Shown: positions 7,328 to 16,705, numbered from the stretch's first letter. The stretch is DNA of 33,977 nt from BQJD01 sp964350265 (GCA_964350265.1 CAYGJZ010000044.1:1-33977); one strand, 5' to 3'. Notes: generated by a model from the letters alone, not told the origin. Program-made: numbers and translations.

Positions 7328-8142
7328 ACCAACGCTACCGGCTCCGCTTCGGCCTCGAGCCGGACTTCGAGCTGCACGGCAACGACACCCTCAACAACCT
7401 GCTGTCGCGACGCAGCCATCGCCGCTTCCTCGACCAGCCACTGGACGAGGACCTGCTGCGCAGCCTGTTCGCCGCCGCCTTCTCGGCGCCGAGCAAGTCC
7501 GACCTGCAGCAGGTCTCGGTGGTGCGGGTGCGCGACCACGAGCAGCGCCGCCGCATCGCCGGGCACGGCGCGAGCACGGCCTGGATCGCTTCGGCGCCGG
7601 AATTCATGGTCTGGTGCGGCGACAGCCGGCGCATCCGGCGGCTGTCGCGCTGGCGCGGACATGCCTTTGCCAACGACCATCTCGATGCCTTCATGAATGC
7701 CGCGGTGGACACGGGCATCGCCATGCAGACCTTCATCGTTGCCGCCGAGTCCATGGGTCTGGGCTGCTGCCCGGTGAGCGAGGTGCGTGACCACGTGGTC
7801 GAACTGGCGACGGAGCTCGGCCTGCCAGAGCATGTCTTCCCGGTGGCCGGCCTGTGCGTCGGCTGGCCTCGGGATGGCGGCCACGTCTCCATGCGCCTGC
7901 CGACCACGGTGACCGTGCATGAGAACCGCTACGACGACGACGACCTGCTCGAGCAGGTGGCCGCCTACGACCGGCGCCGCGAGCAGGCCCTGCCCACGGC
8001 GCCGGAGGCACAGCGCGACGTGGATCGCTTCGGGGTGAGCGACGACTACGGCTGGTCGGAGCATCGCACCCGCCAGTATGCGCGGACCATGCGTGCCGAC
8101 TTTGGCCGCTTCCTCCGCGAGCGCGGCTTCGACCTGTCCTGA
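7318..8142 (+). CDS. Nitroreductase family FMN-dependent oxidoreductase
   Basis: A 274-residue protein. RRSHRRFLDQPLDEDLL and SAPSKSDLQQ near the N-terminus are the paired FMN-phosphate-binding motifs of nitroreductases; the central block DTGIAMQTFIVAAESMGLGCCPV and GLPEHVFPVAGLCVGWP match the NfsA/FRP-like branch. Members use NAD(P)H to reduce nitro groups, quinones or flavins in the cytoplasm. The first ATG (7318) overlaps the ACT-domain gene by 10 bases; the in-frame ATG at 7324 would give an ATGA overlap, and both imply coupling. A 6-bp hairpin begins 2 bases after the stop. The substrate cannot be predicted. Confidence 0.85.
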   Translation: MDMNQRYRLRFGLEPDFELHGNDTLNNLLSRRSHRRFLDQPLDEDLLRSLFAAAFSAPSKSDLQQVSVVRVRDHEQRRRIAGHGASTAWIASAPEFMVWCGDSRRIRRLSRWRGHAFANDHLDAFMNAAVDTGIAMQTFIVAAESMGLGCCPVSEVRDHVVELATELGLPEHVFPVAGLCVGWPRDGGHVSMRLPTTVTVHENRYDDDDLLEQVAAYDRRREQALPTAPEAQRDVDRFGVSDDYGWSEHRTRQYARTMRADFGRFLRERGFDLS

Positions 8143-8143
8143 C

Positions 8144-8160
8144 CGGGCATTCTTTGCCCG
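8144..8160 (+). terminator. Hairpin immediately after the nitroreductase gene
   Basis: CGGGCA (8144-8149), loop TTCTT, TGCCCG (8155-8160): a perfect 6-bp stem directly after the stop codon. There is no T-run after it, so it may only be a weak or Rho-assisted end, or protect the 3' end. Confidence 0.35.
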
Positions 8161-8266
8161 CTGGCAACGATCAGGTAAGCTTTCCCCGTGGCGGCCAGCG
8201 CAGTCGGCCGCCCGGATCCAACCGCCCGGCAAGAAACCCGACGACAACAAACGCGGAGGTGAACCG

Positions 8267-8674
8267 ATGAGCTACCGGATCGAGGAAATCGAGGGCATCG
8301 GCCCGGCCAATGCGCAGAAACTGGCGCGCGCGAAAATCTCGACCACCGGCCAGTTGCTGGCCGCCTGTGCCAGCGCCGCCGGCCGCGCGTCGGTCAGCAC
8401 CGCCACCGGGGTCAGCGCGGCCACGCTGCTGAAATGGGCGGACATGGCCGACCTGATGCGCATCAAGGGGATCGGCCGGCAGTACGGCGAACTGCTCAAA
8501 GCCGTCGGCGTGGACACGGTGAAGGAACTGAAGATGCGTCGCGCCGACAACCTCGCCCAGGCCATGCGCGAGATCAATGCGAAGAAGCGCCTGTGCAAGG
8601 TGGTGCCCGGCGCGCGGGTGGTGCAGGGCTGGATCGACAGCGCCAGGGCGACGCCGCCGCTGATCTCTCACTGA
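8267..8674 (+). CDS. DUF4332 protein with two helix-hairpin-helix motifs
   Basis: A 135-residue protein starting at the ATG preceded by CGGAGG at 8 bases. Two helix-hairpin-helix units are visible: IEGIGPANAQKLARAKISTTGQLL near the N-terminus and IKGIGRQYGELLKAVGVDTVKEL in the middle, the G-I-G turns normally contacting nucleic acid backbone. This arrangement is typical of DUF4332, a family resembling the helix-hairpin-helix part of polymerases and of ribosomal or repair proteins. The C-terminal ~35 residues are basic (AKKRLCKVVPGARVV). Non-specific DNA or RNA binding is the likely activity; no physiological role is known to me. It stands alone between the nitroreductase and TerC genes. Confidence 0.8.
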   Translation: MSYRIEEIEGIGPANAQKLARAKISTTGQLLAACASAAGRASVSTATGVSAATLLKWADMADLMRIKGIGRQYGELLKAVGVDTVKELKMRRADNLAQAMREINAKKRLCKVVPGARVVQGWIDSARATPPLISH

Positions 8675-8792
8675 GCCCCGGGATACCGACGCGACCTACC
8701 CGACGGTAATACTCACCGGCCGGCCGGCCGGGTAGAATCGCCACGCCCCCGGTCGCCTCCCGCGGCCGGCCCGACCGACGCGAGGACCTGTC

Positions 8793-9554
<762 letters not shown>

Positions 9555-9614
9555 TCGGCCGGCAGCCGGTCGGGCCCGGGAGCCGACGCCATGGATTCCT
9601 GACAAGCCCCTCTG

Positions 9615-11267
9615 CTAGGAGGTCGAGGTCGAGGACATCACGCCTTCGCGCCGTCGTCGCTCCATCAGCTCGTTCAGCCAGTTCGGATCCATCTCCGGGA
9701 CCGAGGACAGCAGCAGGTCGGTGTACTCGTGGTGCGGCGGGGTGAACATGTCCTCGCGCGGCCCCTGCTCCACCACCCGGCCCTTGAGCATCACCACCAC
9801 CTCGTCGGAAATGGCGCGCACCGTGGCCAGGTCGTGGGTGATGAACATGTAGGCGAGATCGAGCTCGCGCTGCAGCCGGTCGAGCAACTTCAAGATGCCC
9901 TCGGCGACGATCTGGTCCAGCGCCGAGGTCACCTCGTCACAGATGATGAAGGCCGGCTCGGCGGCCAGGGCACGGGCAATGCAGATGCGCTGCTTCTGCC
10001 CGCCGGACAGCTCGCCGGGCAGGCGGTCGATGAACTTGTCCGGCTCCAGCTCGATCATCGACAGCAGTTCGCGAATCCGTTCCTCCAGCCGCCGACCGCG
10101 ATAGCCGAGGTAGAAGGATACCGGCCGACCGATGATGTCGCGAATGCGATGGCGCGGATTCACCGCGGTATCGGCCATCTGGTAGATCATCTGCGCATGG
10201 CGCAACTGGTCCTTGCTGCGACGGCGGTAGTCGCCGGGAATGGCCTCGCCGTCCACCAGCACCTCGCCCGACACCGGCGGCAACAGCCCGGTGATGACCC
10301 GCGCGGTGGTGCTCTTGCCGGAGCCGGACTCGCCGACCACCGCCACCGTCTTGCCGCGGTGGATGTCGAAGGACACGTCGTGCAGCACCGGCACCGCGCC
10401 ATAGGCGGCGGTGACGTTGCGCACGCTGATCAGCGGCGAGGAGTCCTTCGCCGGCACCGGCTGCTTGCGAAAACTGCGCACCGCCCACAGGGTCTTGGTG
10501 TAGTCCGCCTGCGGCGACGTCATCATGGTGGCGGTATCCGCCTCTTCCACCGTCTCGCCGAAGCGCAGCACCTTGATGCGGTCGGCCATCTGCGCCACCA
10601 CCGCGAGATCGTGGGTAATGTAGATGGCGGCGGTATCGAATTCGTCGACGATGTCGCGGATGGTGGCCAGCACCTCGATCTGGGTGGTCACGTCCAGCGC
10701 CGTGGTCGGCTCGTCGAAGATGATCAGGTCCGGACGGCAGGCCATGGCCATGGCCGTCATGGCCCGCTGCAACTGGCCGCCGGAGACCTGGTGGGGATAG
10801 CGGTAGCCGATGTGGTCCGGGTCCGGGAGCAGCAGCTTGCCGTACAGGGTACGGGCATCGGTCTCGGCCTCGGCGCGGGAAGACACGCCGTGTTCCACCG
10901 GGCCCTCGCTGAACTGGTCGATAAGCCGGTGGGCAGGGTTGAACGAGGCCGCCGCGCTCTGCGCCACGTAGGCAATGCGCACGCCGCGCAGCTTGCGCCG
11001 GGTGGACTCGCTGGCCTGCATCAGGTCGATGCCGTCGAAGATGATCTCGCCGCCGCTGATGCGGCAGCCGGGACGGGCGAAGCCCATGGCCGCCAGGCCG
11101 ATGGTGGACTTGCCGGCGCCGGACTCGCCGATCAGCCCGAGCACCTCGCCACGGTGCAGGTCCAGGTCCACGCCCTTGACGATCTCGTGCCAGGTATCCT
11201 CGGCCTGCCCCTCGATGCGCAGGCCGCGCATGGTCAACAGGATGCCCTTGCCTTCGCTACTGTTCAT
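9615..11267 (-). CDS. ABC transporter, fused double ATPase (DppD-DppF type)
   Basis: A 550-residue cytoplasmic protein with two complete ABC ATPase domains. Domain 1: Walker A GLIGESGAGKST (44-55), signature VSGGQLQRA (161-169), Walker B LIIFDEPTTALD (181-192). Domain 2: Walker A VVGESGSGKST (310-320), signature LSGGQKQRI (420-428), Walker B FIICDEVTSALD (440-451). In most peptide/nickel importers these are two genes; here they are one polypeptide, as in GsiA-type transporters. It energises the two permeases encoded immediately upstream, overlapping the DppC-like gene by 11 bases. It is the last gene of the operon and converges on terC with 60 bases between. The substrate class (peptide, opine or similar) is inferred from family only. 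Confidence 0.93.
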   Translation of the reverse strand: MNSSEGKGILLTMRGLRIEGQAEDTWHEIVKGVDLDLHRGEVLGLIGESGAGKSTIGLAAMGFARPGCRISGGEIIFDGIDLMQASESTRRKLRGVRIAYVAQSAAASFNPAHRLIDQFSEGPVEHGVSSRAEAETDARTLYGKLLLPDPDHIGYRYPHQVSGGQLQRAMTAMAMACRPDLIIFDEPTTALDVTTQIEVLATIRDIVDEFDTAAIYITHDLAVVAQMADRIKVLRFGETVEEADTATMMTSPQADYTKTLWAVRSFRKQPVPAKDSSPLISVRNVTAAYGAVPVLHDVSFDIHRGKTVAVVGESGSGKSTTARVITGLLPPVSGEVLVDGEAIPGDYRRRSKDQLRHAQMIYQMADTAVNPRHRIRDIIGRPVSFYLGYRGRRLEERIRELLSMIELEPDKFIDRLPGELSGGQKQRICIARALAAEPAFIICDEVTSALDQIVAEGILKLLDRLQRELDLAYMFITHDLATVRAISDEVVVMLKGRVVEQGPREDMFTPPHHEYTDLLLSSVPEMDPNWLNELMERRRREGVMSSTSTS

Positions 11268-12204
11268 CGCGCAACCCGCTGGACTTGTGCAGGAACCAGT
11301 CGACCACGAAGTTCACGCCCACGGTGAGCAGCGCGATGGCGCCGGCCGGCAGCAGCGGGGTGACGTCGCCGTAGGAGATCAGGGTGGCGTTGTCGCGCAC
11401 CATGCTGCCCCAGTCGGCGGTGGGCGGCTGCAGGCCGAGGCCGAGGAAGCTGAGCGAGGCGATGGTGAGAAAGACGAAGCAGAAGCGCAGGCCGAACTCG
11501 GCCACCAGCGGCGGCAGGATGTTGGGCAGCACCTCGCGCAGGGTGATCCAGCCAAGACCCTCGCCACGCAGCCGGGCCGCCTCGACGAAGTCCATGACCA
11601 CCACGTTCAGGCTCACTGCCCGCGCCAGTCGGAACACCCGGGTGGAATCGAGCACCGCGATGACCAGCACCAGGGTCAGCACCGAGGTGCCAAAGATGGT
11701 CAGCAGCAGGAGGGCGAAGATCAGTGCCGGAATCGCCATCAGCACGTCCACCACGCGGCTCAGCAACTGGTCGGTCCAGCCACCCACCGCCGCGGCCAGG
11801 ATGCCGCCGACGCCGCCGAGCAGGAAGGCGATGCAGGTGGTGATGAAGGCGATGCCGATGGTGTTGCGGGCGCCGTAGACCAGCCGGGTCAGCATGTCGC
11901 GACCGAGGTTGTCGGTGCCGAAGACCAGCGTCACCGTGCTGGTGGTGCCGTCGGCGGCGGTGTGCTCGACCTCGGTGCCCCACAGCTCGTACTCGGCAGC
12001 CACGATCTCCGATTCGCCGAAGGGGGTCAGCACCGGCGCGAACACCGCGACGAAGACGTAGGCGAGGATCACCAGCATGCCGAACTGGGCGCTCAGCGGC
12101 GCCTTGCGCAGCGCGCGCAGGACGTCGCCGACGCCGTGGCGGCGCGGTGGCGGCGGCGCAACCGCGTCCGCGGTTTGACCGGTGGTGTTGTCGTTTCCGT
12201 TCAT
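11257..12204 (-). CDS. ABC transporter permease, DppC type
   Basis: A 315-residue inner-membrane permease. After a proline-rich cytoplasmic start (APPPPRRHGVGDVLRALRKAPLSAQFGMLVILAYVFVAVFAPVL) it has the N-terminal helix typical of DppC/OppC, then GTDNLGRDMLTRLVYGARNT, the conserved entry to the transport domain, and the EAA coupling loop EAARLRGEGLGWITLREVLPNILPPL. The end SFLGLGLQPPTADWGSMV is family typical. It pairs with the DppB-type permease encoded 17 bases upstream and overlaps the fused ATPase gene by 11 bases. The start is the ATG at 12204; the open frame extending further upstream is antisense-like noise over the dppB-type gene. Confidence 0.92.
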   Translation of the reverse strand: MNGNDNTTGQTADAVAPPPPRRHGVGDVLRALRKAPLSAQFGMLVILAYVFVAVFAPVLTPFGESEIVAAEYELWGTEVEHTAADGTTSTVTLVFGTDNLGRDMLTRLVYGARNTIGIAFITTCIAFLLGGVGGILAAAVGGWTDQLLSRVVDVLMAIPALIFALLLLTIFGTSVLTLVLVIAVLDSTRVFRLARAVSLNVVVMDFVEAARLRGEGLGWITLREVLPNILPPLVAEFGLRFCFVFLTIASLSFLGLGLQPPTADWGSMVRDNATLISYGDVTPLLPAGAIALLTVGVNFVVDWFLHKSSGLRDEQ

Positions 12205-12221
12205 GACGGTCTCACTGGCCG

Positions 12222-13178
12222 CTACTTCGGGTGCAGCAGGCGCGGGTTGGTCACGATGGACAGGATATCCGCGGTCATGTTGAGCAGGATGTAGGTGGCC
12301 GCGAAGATGCTGGCACAGGCCTGCACCACCGGGATGTCCCGCTTGCGCACCGAGTCGACCATCAGTTCGCCGAGCCCGGGATAGACGAAGACCACTTCCA
12401 CCACCACCACGCCGACGATGAGGTAGGCGAGGTTCAGCACCACCACGTTGACGATGGGTGCCCAGGCATTGGGCAGCGCATGCTTGAGGATGATGCGGCG
12501 CCGGGTCATGCCCTTCAGGTTGGCCATCTCGATGTAGGGGCTGGCCAGCAGGTTGATGATCGATGCACGGGTCATGCGCATCATGTGGGCCACCACCACC
12601 AGGGTCAGCGTCAGCGCCGGCAACATGCTCTTGTAGGCCCGCTCGAGGATCGGCGTGTCGCTGCCGACATTGGACAGGCTCGGGAACCAGCCCCAGTTCA
12701 CCGACAGGTAGAGAATGAGGATGTAGGCGATGAAGAACTCGGGGAAGGAGATCGACGACAGCGTGACCACGTTCACCGAGCGATCGTAGATGCTGTTGCG
12801 GTACAGCGCCGCGAGGATGCCCAGGGCCAGCGCCAGCGGCACCGAGATCAGTGCCGCCAGGCCGGCGAGGAAGAAGGTGTTGCCAAGGCGGCTGCCGATG
12901 AGTTCGGAGATCTCCCGGCCGTTGGCCAGCGAGACGCCGAAGTCGCCCTGCAGCACGCCGCCGAGCCAGTCGGCGTAGCGTACCGGCAGGGACTTGTCGA
13001 GGCCGATCTCCTGGCGACAGGCGGCCAGCGTCTCGGCGGTGGCGCCCTGCCCCTGCATTTCCTGGCACAGGTCGCCGGGCAGCGCGTCGACGCCGGCGGC
13101 AATGATCAGGGAAACCACGAACAGCACCAGCAGTCCCAGTGCCAATCTCTGCGTGACCAGTTTGACCAGTGCAGGCAT
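12222..13178 (-). CDS. ABC transporter permease, DppB type
   Basis: A 318-residue inner-membrane permease beginning with a single helix (LVTQRLALGLLVLFVVSLIIAAGVDALPGD), a periplasmic segment with two cysteines, and the transport core. GLDKSLPVRYADWLGGVLQGDFGVSL is the classic DppB/OppB segment, and IEMANLKGMTRRRIILKHALPNAWAPIVN contains the EAA-type loop that docks to the ATPase. VYPGLGELMVDSVRKRDIPVVQACASIFAATYILLN closes the core. It follows the binding-protein gene after a 98-base gap containing a hairpin and is followed by the DppC-like permease. It is one half of the membrane channel; the substrate is unknown. Confidence 0.93.
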   Translation of the reverse strand: MPALVKLVTQRLALGLLVLFVVSLIIAAGVDALPGDLCQEMQGQGATAETLAACRQEIGLDKSLPVRYADWLGGVLQGDFGVSLANGREISELIGSRLGNTFFLAGLAALISVPLALALGILAALYRNSIYDRSVNVVTLSSISFPEFFIAYILILYLSVNWGWFPSLSNVGSDTPILERAYKSMLPALTLTLVVVAHMMRMTRASIINLLASPYIEMANLKGMTRRRIILKHALPNAWAPIVNVVVLNLAYLIVGVVVVEVVFVYPGLGELMVDSVRKRDIPVVQACASIFAATYILLNMTADILSIVTNPRLLHPK

Positions 13179-13227
13179 GGGTATCGACTATCCTTGTGTG
13201 TGGCTTCCGGTGATCCGGTGCGCCCCG

Positions 13228-13258
13228 CGGTGATCCTGGTTCGTCACCGGGATCACCG
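13228..13258 (-). promoter_or_regulatory. Intercistronic hairpin between binding-protein and permease genes
   Basis: CGGTGATCC (13228-13236) and GGATCACCG (13250-13258) form a perfect 9-bp stem with a 13-base loop inside the 98-base gap. A further copy of CGGTGATCCGG lies at 13208-13218. Such hairpins after periplasmic binding-protein genes commonly stabilise the upstream message or reduce read-through, giving excess binding protein. The structure is seen directly; the role is inferred. Confidence 0.55.
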
Positions 13259-13276
13259 TGGAGCGCCGGGCGTCGA

Positions 13277-14866
13277 TCAGGCCTGCGACCAGCGCACGAA
13301 GGCGCGGTTGCCGTCCATGTCCCAGTTGGCCGCCAGCTTGCCGTTGGTGTCGACCCAGTTGGAAGTGGCGGTGACGTAGGACGCGTACATGGGCACGATG
13401 GTGCCGCCGTCGTCGCGCACGATCTGCTGCATCTCGTGGTACATGGTGCGGCGCTTGTCGTCGTCCAGTTCGGCACGCGCGGCCACCAGCAGCTCGTTGA
13501 AGCGGTCGTTGGACCAGTAGGCGTCGTTCCAGTCGGCGTTGGCCGCATAGGCGATGGTAAACATCCAGTCCGCGGTGGGACGTCCGCCCCAGTAGCACAT
13601 GCAGAAGGACTTCTTCATCCACACGTTGGACCAGTAGCCATCGTCCGGCTCGCGCACCACGTTGATCTCGATACCGCTCTTCGCCGCGTGCTCCTTGTAC
13701 AGCACGGCGGCATCGACGGCACCGGCGAAGGCCGCGTCGGCCGCGGACAGGTCCACAGACAGGGAATCGAGTCCGGCCTGCTTGAGATAGTACTTCGCCT
13801 TGTCGGGATCGTAGGCACGCTGTTCCAGCTCGCTGTTGAAGTACTTCTGCGAGGGACCGATGGGATGATCGTTGCCGACCTCGCCGTAGCCGCGCAGCAC
13901 CGTCTCGACGATCTTCTCGCGGTCGATGCCGTGCTTCAGCGCCATGCGCACGTTGTTGTCGTTGAACGGCGCCTGGGTGGTGATCATGGGAATGGTGTAG
14001 TGCTGCGTGCCGGTGCTCTGGTGCACGGTGATGTTGCCGTTGCGCTTGAGCAGGTGCACGGTCTTCAGGTCGCAGCGATCCATGGCATGGATCTCGCCGG
14101 TAGTCAGCGCATTGGTGCGCGCGGCGACGTCCTTGATGGCCAGGCTCTCGATGGACTCGAAGTGGGCGGCATTGTCGTTGTAGAAGTTCGGGTTGCGCTT
14201 GAGCAGCGTCTTCACGCCCGGATCGAAGTTCTCCACCATGTAGCCACCGGAACCGATGCCGGAGGTCGGATCCACCAGGGCGCCGTCCTTCGACGGCATG
14301 ATGCCAAGGTGGTAGTCGGTCATGATGTAGGGGAAGTCGGCATTGCCGTCGGACAGCACGAAGACCACGTTGTTGCCGTCGACCTTGATGTCGGTCACCG
14401 CCTTGAGCAGCGACTTGGCCGCGGACTGCGAGTCGTCGGACATGTGGTAGCGGTAGCTGGCGACGACGTCTTCCGGGGTGACCGACTTGCCATCGTGGAA
14501 CTCGACGCCGCTGCGCAGCTTGCAGGTCCACATCTTGGCATCGGGGGAAGGCTCGATGCTCTCGGCGAGATCGCCCACCGCGTTGCCCTCGCGATCGACC
14601 ACCGCGAGGTAGCTGTAGATGGCGTTGTCCACCGTCTGCATGTAGGTGTCGAGGGTGGTGGCCGGGTCCAGCGAATCGGTGGTGGAGCCGGCGCCGATGC
14701 CGACCTTGAAATGGCCGCCCTTCTTCGCCTGTGCCATGGCCGGGCTGCTCAGCATCGCGCCCGGCGCCGCGGCGGCCGCGCCGATGGCGGCCATGCGGGA
14801 GACGAACTCGCGGCGGCTGATGCGACCGCTGGCGAGCTGCTTTTTCAAACGGGAGATTTCAGACAT
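13277..14866 (-). CDS. ABC transporter substrate-binding protein, family 5, Tat-exported
   Basis: A 529-residue periplasmic protein of the SBP_bac_5 (DppA/OppA) family. It opens with a charged lead (SEISRLKKQLASGR) followed by ISRREFVSRMAAIGAAAAAP, a twin-arginine signal with R18-R19, and a probable cleavage at SPAMA-QA. This lead plus Tat signal is common in binding proteins of opine/peptide transporters of alphaproteobacteria and some gammaproteobacteria. DSLDPATTLDTYMQTV and GVEFHDGKSVTPEDVVASYRY are family signatures. It captures the ligand and delivers it to the permeases encoded downstream. A candidate promoter lies about 135 bases upstream. Ligand identity is not readable. Confidence 0.92.
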   Translation of the reverse strand: MSEISRLKKQLASGRISRREFVSRMAAIGAAAAAPGAMLSSPAMAQAKKGGHFKVGIGAGSTTDSLDPATTLDTYMQTVDNAIYSYLAVVDREGNAVGDLAESIEPSPDAKMWTCKLRSGVEFHDGKSVTPEDVVASYRYHMSDDSQSAAKSLLKAVTDIKVDGNNVVFVLSDGNADFPYIMTDYHLGIMPSKDGALVDPTSGIGSGGYMVENFDPGVKTLLKRNPNFYNDNAAHFESIESLAIKDVAARTNALTTGEIHAMDRCDLKTVHLLKRNGNITVHQSTGTQHYTIPMITTQAPFNDNNVRMALKHGIDREKIVETVLRGYGEVGNDHPIGPSQKYFNSELEQRAYDPDKAKYYLKQAGLDSLSVDLSAADAAFAGAVDAAVLYKEHAAKSGIEINVVREPDDGYWSNVWMKKSFCMCYWGGRPTADWMFTIAYAANADWNDAYWSNDRFNELLVAARAELDDDKRRTMYHEMQQIVRDDGGTIVPMYASYVTATSNWVDTNGKLAANWDMDGNRAFVRWSQA

Positions 14867-15001
14867 GGTCGTGTTCCTCGAGAAGTTGCCTGTTCGGTAT
14901 CGTTGTATCCATGTGCAGCATTCGTTCCCTCACCGGTTTCTCGCCCGACCGCACCCCGGTCGGCGAAGGAAAATACCGGATCGCCACGTGGTTGCCGAAA
15001 C

Positions 15002-15030
15002 AGTTAAGCACTTATCCCATAGGTCGTCAA
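15002..15030 (-). promoter_or_regulatory. Candidate promoter of the ABC importer operon
   Basis: On the minus strand TTGACG (15025-15030) is followed 17 bases later by TTAACT (15002-15007). The -35 is a five-of-six match; the -10 is weak. It sits in the 246-base gap upstream of the binding-protein gene, leaving a leader of roughly 130 bases that contains an inverted repeat (CCGACC/GGTCGG near 14945-14963). Nothing else is evident in this gap. Confidence 0.35.
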
Positions 15031-15112
15031 CAAAACCCCTGTCGACACGCGACCCGAAACGCTGAAATCCGCTGCGCCGGGCCGCCTTGACCTTGTCTGC
15101 GCCCGGCGACGT

Positions 15113-15967
15113 TCAGCCGCTGCGTGCCCGTGCCATCTCGATGTACAACTGGCGCAGGCGGGTGGCCACCGGGCCGGGCCGGCCGTCGCCGATGGTCACC
15201 CCGTCGATGGCCACCACCGGGCAGACGAAGGCGGTGGCGCTGGTCGCGAAGGCCTCTGTCGCCGCCTGCGCCTCGGCCACCGTGAACGCGCGTTCCTCCA
15301 CCGTGATGCCTTCGCGCCGGGACAGCTCCAGCACCGCCGCGCGGGTGATGCCGTGCAGGATCTCGTTGCCGAGGTGCCGTGTCACCAGCACGCCGTCGGC
15401 GGTGACGATGGCGGCATTGTTGGAACTGCCCTCGGTGACCAGGCCATCCTCCACCAGCCAGGCGTCCTCGACCCCGGCTTCCACCGCCTGCTGCTTGGCC
15501 ATCGACGCCGCCAGCAGGCCGACGGTCTTGATGTCGCGACGCTTCCAGCGCAGATCCTCGACGGTGATCACGCGGATGCCGCGCGCCGCCACCGGGTCAT
15601 CCACCAGGCTGCGGGCCTGGGTGAACATGACCAGGGTCGGCGTGGCATCCACCGGGAAGCGGAAGTCGCGATCGGCGACGCCCCGGCTCACCTGCAGGTA
15701 CACCGCGCCCTCGCGCAGGCGGTTCTTCTCGACCAGGGCGCGCTGGGCGGCCACGATCTCCTCGCGCGGGCAGGGCAGTGGAATGCGCAATGCCGCCAGC
15801 GATCGCTCGAGGCGGGCAAGGTGGGCATCGTTGTCCACCAGCGCGCCGTCGATCACCGCGCTGACTTCGTAGACGGCATCGGCAAACAGGAAGGCGCGAT
15901 CGAACACCGACACGCGCGCTTCGCGCTCATCGACGTACTCGCCGTTGATATAGACCGTTCGTGACAT
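15113..15967 (-). CDS. dat: D-amino-acid transaminase-like aminotransferase, class IV
   Basis: A 284-residue PLP enzyme of fold type IV. The segment VEDLRWKRRDIKTVGLLAASMAKQQA places the PLP-binding lysine at K147, and LVTEGSSNNAAIV gives E179, which contacts the cofactor nitrogen; both lie at positions expected for Bacillus-type D-amino-acid transaminase. YINGEYVDEREARVSVFDRAFLFADAVYEV is the typical N-terminus. The reaction would be D-amino acid plus 2-oxo acid exchange, for example D-alanine to D-glutamate. Branched-chain aminotransferase activity is less likely given W141-x2-R-D-I-K. It is last in a run of minus-strand genes and lies 66 bases after the methyltransferase gene. Confidence 0.85.
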   Translation of the reverse strand: MSRTVYINGEYVDEREARVSVFDRAFLFADAVYEVSAVIDGALVDNDAHLARLERSLAALRIPLPCPREEIVAAQRALVEKNRLREGAVYLQVSRGVADRDFRFPVDATPTLVMFTQARSLVDDPVAARGIRVITVEDLRWKRRDIKTVGLLAASMAKQQAVEAGVEDAWLVEDGLVTEGSSNNAAIVTADGVLVTRHLGNEILHGITRAAVLELSRREGITVEERAFTVAEAQAATEAFATSATAFVCPVVAIDGVTIGDGRPGPVATRLRQLYIEMARARSG

Positions 15968-16033
15968 GGGGCACCGGAAGCGTGGAAAGTCCTGGGGGAG
16001 TATCCGGCGACCAGGGTCGGCCGGACGGGAAAA

Positions 16034-16645
16034 TCAGTCTTCGCGGCGATGCAGCTGGTAGACCCGCGCCGGCGGCAGGTTGCGCCAGACCAGTTCCTGC
16101 AGGCGGGAAACCAGGTGCAGCCGCTTGCGCACCGCGCGATTCACCGGGCAGCGCGGCGCATAGGTGAACTGCACCACGTAGCCACCCGGTCGCAGCACGC
16201 GGAAGGCCGCTTTCAGGGTGTCCTCGACGACGTCGTTGGGCATGGACATCAGCGGCAGGCCGGAGACCACCACCCCCGGCGCGGTGTCGAAGGTCATCTG
16301 CCCGACCTCGTCGGCCATGCCCTGGACGATGCGCGCGCCCGGGAACCGGCCCTGGAGCTGGCCGGCGAAGAAGCGGTTGCACTCGATCAGCACCAGCTGT
16401 TCCTCGGCGATGCCGTTGCGCACCAGTTGGCGGGTCACCGCGCCGGTGCCGGGGCCGAGTTCCACCACCGGGTACATGGCCGGGGTGATGCTGCGCGCCA
16501 CCGCCTGGGCAAGGGCGTCGCTGGAGGGAAACAGGGCGGCGGTGGCCAGCGGCGCCCGCATCCACTGGCGGAAGAAGGCCGAACCCTCCTGCATGCGCTC
16601 CTTCATCGTCGGTTGGCCGTGGCTCTTGTTCAGCTTGTCCAGCAT
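16034..16645 (-). CDS. SAM-dependent methyltransferase, phospholipid N-methyltransferase-like
   Basis: A 203-residue class I methyltransferase. VVELGPGTGAVTRQLV (residues 60-75) is the SAM-binding motif I, preceded by FFRQWMRAPLATAALFPSS, a lead shared with the PmtA-type phosphatidylethanolamine N-methyltransferases and with rRNA dimethylase-like proteins. SGLPLMSMP near residue 128 is the motif IV equivalent of the same group, and VLRPGGYVVQFTY is motif VI. It probably methylates phosphatidylethanolamine or a similar headgroup at the membrane surface, but the group contains many uncharacterised members. It follows speB with 60 bases between, so co-transcription is possible; no functional link is obvious. 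Confidence 0.75.
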   Translation of the reverse strand: MLDKLNKSHGQPTMKERMQEGSAFFRQWMRAPLATAALFPSSDALAQAVARSITPAMYPVVELGPGTGAVTRQLVRNGIAEEQLVLIECNRFFAGQLQGRFPGARIVQGMADEVGQMTFDTAPGVVVSGLPLMSMPNDVVEDTLKAAFRVLRPGGYVVQFTYAPRCPVNRAVRKRLHLVSRLQELVWRNLPPARVYQLHRRED

Positions 16646-16705
16646 GGAATCGGTTCCGGTGTGTCGGCGGGCGGGGGGTGGCGACGGGTAACGCGTGGCG
16701 GCACG

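Noticed and set aside
8675..8792. Possible yybP-ykoY manganese riboswitch upstream of terC
   Set aside because: The leader is short, and I could not find the conserved paired internal loops; only a GC palindrome and a -10-like TAGAAT are visible.
12205..13548. N-terminal extension of the DppC-type permease gene (763 codons in total)
   Set aside because: The extension overlaps the DppB-type permease and binding-protein genes in another frame and is low complexity; the ATG at 12204 gives a normal-length permease.
15031..15112. Inverted repeat CGCCGGGC/GCCCGGCG after the D-amino-acid transaminase gene as a terminator
   Set aside because: The loop is about 18 bases and no T-run follows, so it does not look like an intrinsic terminator.
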